DNA from: Deltaproteobacteria bacterium
GTDB lineage: Bacteria > JAMCPX01
Direction of reading: 5' to 3'
Assembly (NCBI GenBank): GCA_023382265.1
Contig: JAMCPX010000056.1
Coordinates: 1-64,000, forward strand
DNA length: 64,000 bases
Numbering within the stretch: the stretch's first letter is position 1; the number at the start of each line of letters is the position of its first letter. Under the pieces are notes generated by a model. That model searched no databases and was not told the DNA's origin. It was given only the letters and a program-made list of their open reading frames with translations. A program made the translations under genes and the position numbers. Shown one piece after another: positions 8,652 to 16,431 of this stretch.

Positions 8652-9049
8652 ATTTAATATATCATGCACGTACACAAAGAAAACTCATCTGTATGCCTGT
8701 CCTTCTATCTATAGAGAGTATCAATAAATTCAAGATTGATTATACAACGGATATGAGTATTGGAGGATTACTTATTCAAACAGAAGAGCCTTATGATAAA
8801 GGTACAAAACTTGATATAAGATTTAGGATACCAGGGGCAATTAAGCTTATCGAGGTAAAAGGTGAAGTTGTCTGGTCCCATAAATACATACCTGGAACAG
8901 AACCAACACAGGAATCTCTGCCTGGAATGGGTATAAGGTTTTTAGAACTCGATGAACAGAGCAGACACTATATAACGTCTTATGTAGAGAGCAAGAAAGG
9001 CATAAGTGAGGAAGACATATTTGTTGACGGGTTTGACTCCACAAATTAA
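8648..9049 (+). CDS. PilZ-domain protein (c-di-GMP binding candidate)
   Basis: A 133-residue single-domain PilZ-like protein. The N-terminal arginine patch (ARTQRK, about 7-12) and the D-x-S-x2-G motif (TDMSIGGL, about 34-41) needed for cyclic di-GMP are both recognisable. It continues with KGEVVW and GMGIRFLELD. It probably acts as a small receiver that changes envelope or motility behaviour through partner proteins. ATGA overlap with YjbQ upstream and a 44-base overlap with the DUF502 gene downstream suggest one operon. The arginine motif is slightly irregular, so ligand binding is likely but not certain. Confidence 0.82.
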   Translation: MNLIYHARTQRKLICMPVLLSIESINKFKIDYTTDMSIGGLLIQTEEPYDKGTKLDIRFRIPGAIKLIEVKGEVVWSHKYIPGTEPTQESLPGMGIRFLELDEQSRHYITSYVESKKGISEEDIFVDGFDSTN

Positions 9050-9674
9050 AAAGACATTGGGTTCAAAGATAAGGAACATCTTTATCGCCGGTATAGCTGT
9101 ATTTATACCAATTATTATTACTATCTTTATTTTGAATGTACTTGTTTCATGGTCTGATGGCTTGCTAAAGATACTCCCTGGTGTAGCAAATCCTTTAACC
9201 TATATTCATATACCGGGCATAAGCCTTGTTATTGCCCTGGTGATAATATTTATTATGGGGTTGATGACATACAATTATATCGGCCAAAAGCTGTTAATTA
9301 TAATGGAAGACATCTTTGCAAAAATTCCATTTATCAAGGGTATCTATTCAGGTGCGAAACAGATAACAGAGGCATTTACAGAAGACAAAAATAAGTTTAG
9401 CAGAGTAGTGCTTGCAGAGTTTCCTGGGGCGGGAAGTTATGCAATAGGATTTGCCATTAGTGAAGCAGTTATAAATAATCCGGAACCCGCAAGATATCTT
9501 ACCGTTTTCATACCAACTGTTCCTAATCCGACATCCGGGTTTTATTTATTTGTTAAACAATCTAATTTATATGAGATAAATATTTCTGTAGAGGAAGCTT
9601 TCAGAATCATACTTACTATGGGTGTTGGTATGAACAAACCAATCAATGCGGCACCTTTTATAAAAGGCTTGTAA
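9006..9674 (+). CDS. DUF502 inner-membrane protein
   Basis: DUF502 family protein: two N-terminal membrane segments (about residues 24-50 and 72-95), the conserved YIGQKLL and IPFIKGIYSGAKQITEAF segment, FPGAGSYAIGFAI, and VFIPTVPNPTSGFYLFV with a C-terminal LTMGVG. Function in bacteria is unknown; plant COV1 relatives affect vascular patterning. The GTG at 9006 overlaps the PilZ gene by 44 bases. TTG codons farther in (for example near 9054) would remove that overlap, and no start has a good ribosome site. The family assignment is secure and the start is not. Confidence 0.85.
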   Translation: MRKTYLLTGLTPQIKKTLGSKIRNIFIAGIAVFIPIIITIFILNVLVSWSDGLLKILPGVANPLTYIHIPGISLVIALVIIFIMGLMTYNYIGQKLLIIMEDIFAKIPFIKGIYSGAKQITEAFTEDKNKFSRVVLAEFPGAGSYAIGFAISEAVINNPEPARYLTVFIPTVPNPTSGFYLFVKQSNLYEINISVEEAFRIILTMGVGMNKPINAAPFIKGL

Positions 9675-9686
9675 AAGCTATGAACT

Positions 9687-9712
9687 TGACTCAAAAAATG
9701 AATTTGGGTTAA
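9687..9712. repeat. Dispersed GGGTTAA hairpin element, copy 1
   Basis: The sequence TGACTCAAAAAATGAATTTGGG followed by TTAA closely matches a second copy at 38613-38639 (TGACCCAAAATACATAATTT then GGGTTAA). Both lie just after a coding region and can form a weak hairpin. It looks like a small dispersed intergenic repeat or a degenerate terminator type. Confidence 0.45.
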
Positions 9713-9816
9713 GTAAGAAAGTTTGTCTTTTTCTTTTGCAAGAAAAACTTATTCTGATTGACTTGTCTGATTAAAACATTTCTGATATAAAACTAATTTT
9801 GATATGGAGGACTAAT

Positions 9817-10161
9817 ATGGAAGATTGTTTATTCTGCCAGATAGTGGAAGGTAAAATACCGTCCAAAAAGGTTTATGAAGATGAGGATGTAATTGTAATA
9901 GAAGATATAAGACCGGTTGCACCGGTGCATTTGCTTGTTATTCCAAAGAAACATATCCCTACACTTGTTGATATAAGACAGGAGGATCAGCTGCTTATTG
10001 GTAAGATGATGTTCGTAGCAAAACAAATGGCAGAAAAAACGGGTATTTCTGAAAAAGGATTTAAAGCTGTATTTAATGTTAAACAATGGGGAGGGCAGAC
10101 AATATACCACATACACCTTCATATAGTAGGCGGAGCTCCTTTAAGAATTCACGTCGCATAA
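9817..10161 (+). CDS. HIT-family nucleotide hydrolase (HINT-like)
   Basis: A 114-residue protein with the histidine triad HIHLHIVGG (about residues 98-106) that hydrolyses nucleoside phosphoramidates or dinucleotides. CLFCQIVEGKIPSKKVYED and LLVIPKKHI are family landmarks; the two N-terminal Cys of CLFC may bind zinc. ATG at 9817 is chosen over the in-frame TTG at 9799 because GGAGG (9806-9810) sits six bases before it. Monocistronic, followed by its own terminator. Confidence 0.94.
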   Translation: MEDCLFCQIVEGKIPSKKVYEDEDVIVIEDIRPVAPVHLLVIPKKHIPTLVDIRQEDQLLIGKMMFVAKQMAEKTGISEKGFKAVFNVKQWGGQTIYHIHLHIVGGAPLRIHVA

Positions 10162-10208
10162 GTGTGAAATTTTATATCCATAACGTGATTCAAGTATCAC
10201 ACTTTTTT
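10160..10208 (+). terminator. Terminator of the HIT gene
   Basis: AAGTGTGA (10160-10167) pairs with TCACACTT (10197-10204), ending in a TTTTTT run. The loop is long (29 bases), and the stop codon is inside the first arm. Confidence 0.7.
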
Positions 10209-10280
10209 CACATCAAATCTCTATTCTATTGATATGTAAGCATTTATAGTCTGGCATGATCTTTGCCTAAAGATATATTC

Positions 10281-11165
10281 ATGTTTCAAAAAACTGTAAA
10301 AGAAAAGGTAATATGTGAAGGGTATGGTTTACATACAGGAGAGTTCTCGCGCGTAACAATTCATCCTGCGGAGGCGTCGTACGGAATAGTCTTCATTAAA
10401 AAGAACGGCAGTTCAATTAGGTATATTCCTCTTAAACCTCAAAGCATTAAAAACACGTTATTTGCTACAACAATAGGAGACGAGGTAGTAACCATTTCAA
10501 CAGTAGAACATCTATTAGCAACACTAAATGGCTTTGGAATAGACAACGCTATAATCGAAGTTGAAGGGGATGAACTCCCGGGAGGGGATGGAAGCGCTAA
10601 CATATTTTCCCAGGCTATTTTTGATGCAGGCGTTATAACATTCTCGGATTTATCAAATGCAATAACTTTTGATAGAAAATTTACAGTAGAATATAATGAT
10701 GGATATATAACATATCTACCCGATGATTTGCTAACGATAAATGGAACTATAGACTTTAGTCATCCAAAGATATTAAAACAAGTATTTGTTTATAAAAATT
10801 CCATGGAACGCTTTATCTCGGATTTATCAAATGCAAGAACTTTTGGATTCTTGAAAGACTATTCCACAATGCAGGCACTCGGGCTTGCAAAAGGTTCTTC
10901 GCTTGAAAATACGATTGTACTTGATGAAACGGATGTCATGAATATAGGGGGTTTAAGATACAACGATGAGTTTATTAGACATAAGATACTTGATCTTTTG
11001 GGGGATCTTTACATCATAGGTAATACAATCAACGGACGTATAAACAGCTACAAAAGCGGTCACGCACTCAACCATCTCTTTGTACAACAAATAATTTCGA
11101 TGATGGAAAGCAATACCATAATAGAACAAGAGTTAATAAAGCCTGCCGTTGTATTTTCGTATTAA
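10281..11165 (+). CDS. lpxC: UDP-3-O-acyl-N-acetylglucosamine deacetylase
   Basis: Zinc deacetylase for the first committed step of lipid A synthesis, which shows the cell has LPS. Zinc ligands are H77 (TVEHLLATLNG), H234 and D238 (RHKILDLLGD); H261 (GHALNH) is the catalytic histidine. Also visible are YGLHTGE and DELPGGDGSA. The ATG at 10281 gives the typical MFQKTVKEKV start; a TTG at 10263 would add six residues. Oddly, a 30-base segment encoding SDLSNA-x-TF is present twice (10642-10671 and 10816-10845, one mismatch). The second copy is the family-conserved ARTFGF region, so the first looks like an internal copy. Confidence 0.95.
   Translation: MFQKTVKEKVICEGYGLHTGEFSRVTIHPAEASYGIVFIKKNGSSIRYIPLKPQSIKNTLFATTIGDEVVTISTVEHLLATLNGFGIDNAIIEVEGDELPGGDGSANIFSQAIFDAGVITFSDLSNAITFDRKFTVEYNDGYITYLPDDLLTINGTIDFSHPKILKQVFVYKNSMERFISDLSNARTFGFLKDYSTMQALGLAKGSSLENTIVLDETDVMNIGGLRYNDEFIRHKILDLLGDLYIIGNTINGRINSYKSGHALNHLFVQQIISMMESNTIIEQELIKPAVVFSY
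10642..10845 (+). repeat. Direct repeat inside lpxC
   Basis: Two 30-base copies, 10642-10671 and 10816-10845, agree at 29 positions (TCTCGGATTTATCAAATGCA then A-T/G-AACTTTTG). They start 174 bases (58 codons) apart in the same frame. The encoded peptides are SDLSNAITF and SDLSNARTF. Confidence 0.9.
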
Positions 11166-11217
11166 TAAAAAAAAACGATAAAATAATATAATCATTATAG
11201 TCAATTTATTCTATCAT

Positions 11218-11235
11218 TTGGGTTTTATAACCCAA
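11218..11235. other. Palindromic hairpin between convergent genes
   Basis: TTGGGTT (11218-11224) TTAT AACCCAA (11229-11235) lies between lpxC and the minus-strand response regulator, which converge. No T-tract follows on either strand, so a bidirectional terminator role is only possible. The rest of the gap is AT-rich with nothing else recognised. Confidence 0.4.
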
Positions 11236-11299
11236 TATGGGTAAAATGACACATATTTTGAATCGCAGCAATATGTTTATAGTTTTAATGTATTAATAA

Positions 11300-11668
11300 C
11301 TAAGTTTTTGAAATATAAGTTTTTATATACCGTTCTAATTCATTCATAATAAAGGGTTTTGTAAAAAGCCTTAGCACCTCTGGTTTTGAAGCATCCTTTG
11401 AAACATATGTTGGAGGTAATGAGGTAAGAAGTATTATTTCAGAAAAAGGTTTTGGCATTGCTCTTATAATCGCATCCATACCCTCAGAGGTGACTGTTTC
11501 AAGATCAACAAGGAATAAATATTGATCATTACCCCTAACGTGTTTTAACTTGTTTAAGGCGTCAGATACATTGGTATAAAAATAGAACTCATCCATGTAA
11601 CAAGATAACACCTTTGATAAGGAAATCTTTAATAACTCACAGTCGTCAATAACAATAGCAATATTCAT
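11300..11668 (-). CDS. Single-domain response regulator (CheY-like)
   Basis: A 122-residue receiver without an output domain. The acidic pocket DD (VIDDCE, residues 8-9), the phospho-acceptor Asp at about 55 (LVDLET), the switch Ser/Thr (ILLTSL) and the Lys (TKPF, about 104) are all in place. It is encoded alone, convergent with lpxC and divergent from the larger regulator at 11847. No cognate histidine kinase is in the window. The target is unknown. Confidence 0.85.
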   Translation of the reverse strand: MNIAIVIDDCELLKISLSKVLSCYMDEFYFYTNVSDALNKLKHVRGNDQYLFLVDLETVTSEGMDAIIRAMPKPFSEIILLTSLPPTYVSKDASKPEVLRLFTKPFIMNELERYIKTYISKT

Positions 11669-11846
11669 ACTAAGACTTTACGCAAGCACCGTGCCAGATT
11701 GCACAGTAATCAACTATTACCATTACCCTATTTTATCTTTGTAAAGCAATTAATCCCCTACAAAGGGAATTAGCAGGCAAGCAACTATCTTGACACTGTT
11801 TATTTATATATGTTACTAAAGAACATTGATTAAATAAGGAGGCTTT

Positions 11847-12896
11847 ATGGGGAAAAAGATCTTGCTCGCCGATGATTCGATAACCATTCAAAAGGTTATA
11901 TCTATAACCTTTGCTCCACCAACGTATGATATCACCATTGTTGACAATGGGAACGATGCTATAAAAAAAGTGAGCGAGATAAAACCGGATGTGGTTTTGA
12001 CAGACATTGTTATGCCTGGCAAAAACGGTTATGAAGTGTGTGAAGCTGTAAAAAGTAATACCGAATTACAGCACATACCTGTTCTTTTACTAACAGGCGC
12101 GTTTGAAGCCTTTGACGAACAAAAAGCTAAGCAAGTAGGTGCAGATGCATGGCTTTCCAAGCCTTTTGAGACGCAATCACTTATAGATAAGGTCAACATC
12201 TTGTTCTCAAAACCTGCTGTAAAAAAGCCTATCGAAGCTAAACCTGCAACAGCACCGGCACAACCATCCAAACCAGGAGTTCCTCCACCTCCACCGCCGA
12301 GGAAGCCTGCAGTTCCCCACCCAGCTCCTGCGAAAGAAGAGATTAATGAACCGGTTGAGGAAATTATGGAACCTGAAACCTTCAGCGCAAGTGAGGAGAC
12401 TATAGGAGCAGAAAGCGAATGGGAAACAATCCCTCTCAGCGAAGATAACACCGGACCAAATAAGCAAGAGATAGAAGAATTCCCTGAAGAAGAACTAAAA
12501 CCCCTTGAAGGTCCTGCTATAGGATTTGATGAGCTTGAAGAGGCAATAACCGAATCTGAAGAAAAAACAGAAATGGAAGTTTTACCTGCTGCAGAACATT
12601 ACGAAAAAACTTATGAAGACCAAGAACTGATAAATTCTGAAGAAATTACAGGGACACAAAAAACAAAGGCTATACAATTGAGTAGAGAGGATGTAACTAA
12701 AATTGCATCAGAACAAATAGAAAAACTCTTACAGGATATATTACCCGATACAGTTAAGCAAGCTGTAGGAGCAAAGGTAGAGGCTATTATTAGAGATGTT
12801 GCAGAGAAAATTATATGGGAAGTTGTTCCAACTCTCACAGAAACCATGATAAAAGAGGAAATACAGCGTCTAAAGGCCGCTAAAAAGAAAGCCTGA
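11847..12896 (+). CDS. Response regulator with Pro/Glu-rich linker and helical C-terminal domain
   Basis: Receiver domain at residues about 4-120 (ILLADDSITIQKVI, phospho-Asp in DVVLTDIVMPG about residue 52, Lys in LSKPF), then a long proline- and glutamate-rich linker (about 125-270), then a conserved C-terminal helical segment (about 275-349: SREDVTKIASEQIEKLLQDI ... IIWEVVPTLTETMIKEEIQR). This architecture, placed directly before valS, is recurrent in deltaproteobacteria. The C-terminal end recalls gliding/polarity regulators, but no DNA-binding domain is visible. AAGGAGG precedes the ATG. Partner and output are unknown. Confidence 0.85.
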   Translation: MGKKILLADDSITIQKVISITFAPPTYDITIVDNGNDAIKKVSEIKPDVVLTDIVMPGKNGYEVCEAVKSNTELQHIPVLLLTGAFEAFDEQKAKQVGADAWLSKPFETQSLIDKVNILFSKPAVKKPIEAKPATAPAQPSKPGVPPPPPPRKPAVPHPAPAKEEINEPVEEIMEPETFSASEETIGAESEWETIPLSEDNTGPNKQEIEEFPEEELKPLEGPAIGFDELEEAITESEEKTEMEVLPAAEHYEKTYEDQELINSEEITGTQKTKAIQLSREDVTKIASEQIEKLLQDILPDTVKQAVGAKVEAIIRDVAEKIIWEVVPTLTETMIKEEIQRLKAAKKKA

Positions 12897-12959
12897 TCAC
12901 CGCTTTCATCTTTGTATAAAAATATTAGCTTAGGCACATTATCCATATATAGATAATCT

Positions 12960-15593
12960 ATGAATACAGTTTATGCTCATAATGACATTGAAGAAAAATG
13001 GTATAAAAAATGGATGGAAGCTGGTGTATTTCATTCAGAACCTGATGGCAGGAAACCATATTCAATAGTTATACCGCCGCCGAATATTACAGGTTCTTTG
13101 CACATGGGGCATGCGCTTAACAATACATTGCAGGATATACTCATTCGCTACAAAAAGATGCTCGGGTTCAATACACTATGGATACCAGGAACAGATCATG
13201 CAGGCATAGCAACACAAAATGTTTTAGAGAAACAGCTTTCCTTAGAGGGGCTTGACAGATTTAAACTCGGCAGAGACAAATTTATAGAACGGATCTGGCA
13301 ATGGAAAAAACAATCAGGCGATACGATAGTAAAACAGCTTATGCGCCTTGGCGTCTCATGTGACTGGCAGAGACAAAGATTTACAATGGATGATGGACTC
13401 TCAAGGGCGGTAAAAGAGGTATTCGTTAGGCTATACACGGAAGGGTTTATATACAGGGATGAATATATTATAAACTGGTGCCCAAGATGTCTTACAGCAC
13501 TTTCCGATCTCGAGGTTGAACATAAGGAAGAGAACGGGAAATTGTATTATATTGTCTACCCTATAAAGGGAGAGGATATCGGAATAACGGTAGCAACAAC
13601 AAGGCCCGAAACAATGCTTGGGGATACTGCAATAGCGGTACACCCCGACGATCCAAGATACCAGCAGATGAGGGGAAAAGTGGTGACGATCCCTATTGCC
13701 GAAAGGGGCATACCAATTATAGAAGATAAGGCTGTTCACAGAGAATTCGGAACAGGTGCTGTAAAAATAACCCCTGCACACGACTTTGATGATTTTGAGA
13801 TGTCAAGAAGACACAAACTCACACTAATCAACGTGATAGACAAAAATGGAAGAATGACAAAGGAGACCGGTATTTATTCTGGAATGGATAGATATAAGGC
13901 AAGAGAAGCAATCATAGAGAAGCTTCAAAAGTTGGGGCTGTTATCCAAAATTGAAGATTATAAGTTGTCGGCAGGCAGATGTTACAGGTGTGGCACAATA
14001 ACCGAACCAATGGTTTCGACACAATGGTTTGTCAAAATAAAGTCGCTTGCAGAACCGGCAATCAAAGCTGTAAAAGAGCATAAAACAACGATCATACCGA
14101 AACAATGGGAAAAATCCTACTTTGAGTGGATGGAAAATATAAAGGATTGGTGCATATCAAGGCAGATATGGTGGGGGCATAGAATCCCGGCATGGTATTG
14201 TGACGACTGCAAGGGTATTACTGTTTCTGCAGAGCTGCCATCGACATGCTCAAAATGCGGAAGTAAGAATATCCATCAGGATGAAGATGTACTTGATACA
14301 TGGTTCTCTTCAGCACTATGGCCGTTTTCCACACTTGGATGGCCCGATAAAACAGCCGAATTGAATTATTATTACCCTACAAGTGTAATTGTAACGGCAT
14401 TTGATATCTTATTTTTCTGGGTTGCCCGGATGATGATGATGGGTTTAAAACTGATGAATGATGTGCCATTTGAGCATGTTTATATTCATGCGATTGTCAG
14501 GGATGAGTACGGCAAAAAAATGAGTAAAACGAAAGGTAATGTAATAGACCCCTTGATAATTATGGATAAGTATGGGACCGACGCTTTTAGGTTTACACTT
14601 GCTGCTATGGCTGCTCAGGGCAGGGATATAAAACTTTCAGAGCAAAGAATAATAGGGTACAGGAATTTTATTACAAAACTCTGGAACAGCACAAGGTTTG
14701 TAAGCATAAAAATGGTTGAAGCAGGTATTGTATCGCCGTTTAAACAAAGCAATGAACATCCTATAAATGCATGGATAAACAACAAACTGAGCAGTTTGAT
14801 AACCGATGTTAAAGATGCCCTCGAAGACTTCAGGTTTAATGATGCAGCTATTTTGATTTATCAGTTTGTTTGGCACGAATACTGTAACTGGTACATTGAA
14901 ATGGTAAAAATCCACTATAACACAACTCAGGATAAAATCACTGTTAACAACATGCTTTTTGTACATGATACTATTGTGCGATTACTCCACCCATTTATCC
15001 CGTTTGTTACAGAGGAGATCTACCATGTTCTCGGTTATGAAGATCTAATAATAAATTCAAAATATCCTGTTCCGGAAATATATTTAATGAGGGATGATAC
15101 GGTTGCAAACAAGTTGAGTGGAGTAGACGAAATGATAAATATTGTAAAGGTTATAAGGAATATAAGGGCTGAGTGTAACGTGCCTGTTGCACAGGACGTT
15201 GATATTACATTTATATCTAAGCAGGATGAACTTGAGATTATACAGCATTATGCCGGATACATAAAAAAGCTCGCACATGTAAATAATATGTATATTAAAA
15301 CAGAATCCCAGGATATAAGAGGTTCTGCGGTTGATCATCTGCCGGGTCTTGACATCCATGTACATCTTTCAGGTGTGATAGACCCAAAAATCGAGATTGT
15401 AAGACTGGACAAAGAAATAGCAAAACTAAATGAAGAATCCCAGAAATATAAGTATAAGCTATCCAATGAAGATTTCCTCAAGAAAGCGCCCGAAGATATC
15501 ATAGAGGATACAAGGCTTACAAACGACGAACTGCTGGAAAGGTATAGCAATCTTGTAAGTGCAAGAAAAAGGCTTGAAGAAATCTTAAAATGA
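12960..15593 (+). CDS. valS: Valyl-tRNA synthetase
   Basis: Class I synthetase of 877 residues with PPNITGSLHMGHAL (HIGH motif, about 41-54), an editing CP1 domain (TTRPETMLGDTAIAVHPDD), zinc-like Cys pairs (CPRC; CRYC-type CGTI; CDDC ... CSKCG), KKMSKTKGNVIDP (KMSKS, about 518-530) and the ValS-specific C-terminal coiled coil (EIVRLDKEIAKLNEES). No convincing ribosome site precedes the ATG. It overlaps nadC by four bases (ATGA), so the two are translationally coupled. Confidence 0.97.
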   Translation: MNTVYAHNDIEEKWYKKWMEAGVFHSEPDGRKPYSIVIPPPNITGSLHMGHALNNTLQDILIRYKKMLGFNTLWIPGTDHAGIATQNVLEKQLSLEGLDRFKLGRDKFIERIWQWKKQSGDTIVKQLMRLGVSCDWQRQRFTMDDGLSRAVKEVFVRLYTEGFIYRDEYIINWCPRCLTALSDLEVEHKEENGKLYYIVYPIKGEDIGITVATTRPETMLGDTAIAVHPDDPRYQQMRGKVVTIPIAERGIPIIEDKAVHREFGTGAVKITPAHDFDDFEMSRRHKLTLINVIDKNGRMTKETGIYSGMDRYKAREAIIEKLQKLGLLSKIEDYKLSAGRCYRCGTITEPMVSTQWFVKIKSLAEPAIKAVKEHKTTIIPKQWEKSYFEWMENIKDWCISRQIWWGHRIPAWYCDDCKGITVSAELPSTCSKCGSKNIHQDEDVLDTWFSSALWPFSTLGWPDKTAELNYYYPTSVIVTAFDILFFWVARMMMMGLKLMNDVPFEHVYIHAIVRDEYGKKMSKTKGNVIDPLIIMDKYGTDAFRFTLAAMAAQGRDIKLSEQRIIGYRNFITKLWNSTRFVSIKMVEAGIVSPFKQSNEHPINAWINNKLSSLITDVKDALEDFRFNDAAILIYQFVWHEYCNWYIEMVKIHYNTTQDKITVNNMLFVHDTIVRLLHPFIPFVTEEIYHVLGYEDLIINSKYPVPEIYLMRDDTVANKLSGVDEMINIVKVIRNIRAECNVPVAQDVDITFISKQDELEIIQHYAGYIKKLAHVNNMYIKTESQDIRGSAVDHLPGLDIHVHLSGVIDPKIEIVRLDKEIAKLNEESQKYKYKLSNEDFLKKAPEDIIEDTRLTNDELLERYSNLVSARKRLEEILK

Positions 15594-16429
15594 ATGCATT
15601 TAAAAAGCTTGTAAAATCCGCCCTTGAAGAAGACATTGGACACGGGGATATAACAACAGATAGCCTCATTAAAGATGATGTTTACGCCGATGCCGTCGTC
15701 AGTGCAAAAGAGAATATGATTGTTGCTGGTGTTGATATAGTAGATATTGTACTTCATACAGTTGACCATGAGATTCAATTTCATAGTATAGTAAAAAATG
15801 GAGATACTGTAAAAGCGGGTGATACTATTGCAAATATAAAAGGAAAGGCATGCTCAATCTTAAAAGCAGAACGTACTGCTTTAAACTTCCTCATGCATCT
15901 TTCAGGCATAGCTACTCTTACAAGGACATATGTAAATGCAATTCACGGGTCCGGAGTTATACTGCTTGATACAAGAAAAACTACCCCTGGAATTAGAATA
16001 TTTGAAAAATATGCAGTAAGAATAGGCGGCGGCACCAATCATAGGTTTGGATTATTTGATGGTATCCTTATAAAGGACAATCATCTTTTTGTCTCAGAGA
16101 ATATATCCTTTGCCGTAAATAAAGCAAAAAAATCGCAGCCATTAAAAAGAGTAGAAGTTGAAGTAAAATCTATAAAGGAACTAAAAAAGGCAATTGATGC
16201 AAAAGCGGATATTGTTCTGCTTGACAACATGGATTTAAAACAATTGAAAGAGGCAATCAAACTTGCGAAAGGTAAGGTATTAATAGAGGTTTCAGGAAAT
16301 GTCACACTTGATAATATAAAAGGTATAGCGGCTCTTAAACCGGATTTCATATCCTGCGGTGCCCTTACACACTCTGCACGGGCTATTGATATTTCTATGA
16401 AGATTACTAATTTTTACACAAAGGAGTAA
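15590..16429 (+). CDS. nadC: Quinolinate phosphoribosyltransferase (nicotinate-nucleotide pyrophosphorylase)
   Basis: Converts quinolinate and PRPP to nicotinate mononucleotide in NAD synthesis. Landmarks: LEEDIGHGDITTDSL (about 9-23), AERTALNFLMHLSGIAT, the PRPP/quinolinate-binding RKTTPGIR and EKYAVRIGGGTNHRFGL, then ILIKDNH and the C-terminal EVSGNVTLDNI. The length of 279 is typical. It starts inside the valS stop codon and ends two bases before the following secreted protein gene, so valS-nadC-16432 is one unit. Confidence 0.96.
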   Translation: MNAFKKLVKSALEEDIGHGDITTDSLIKDDVYADAVVSAKENMIVAGVDIVDIVLHTVDHEIQFHSIVKNGDTVKAGDTIANIKGKACSILKAERTALNFLMHLSGIATLTRTYVNAIHGSGVILLDTRKTTPGIRIFEKYAVRIGGGTNHRFGLFDGILIKDNHLFVSENISFAVNKAKKSQPLKRVEVEVKSIKELKKAIDAKADIVLLDNMDLKQLKEAIKLAKGKVLIEVSGNVTLDNIKGIAALKPDFISCGALTHSARAIDISMKITNFYTKE

Positions 16430-16431
16430 AC

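Noticed and set aside
11790-11819. TTGACA before the response-regulator gene
   Set aside because: No acceptable -10 hexamer lies at 16-19 bases, so a promoter call is not supported.
12029-12451. A minus-strand open frame opposite the response-regulator linker
   Set aside because: It is the low-complexity mirror of the Pro/Glu-rich linker (Gly/Ser runs) and has no independent signals.
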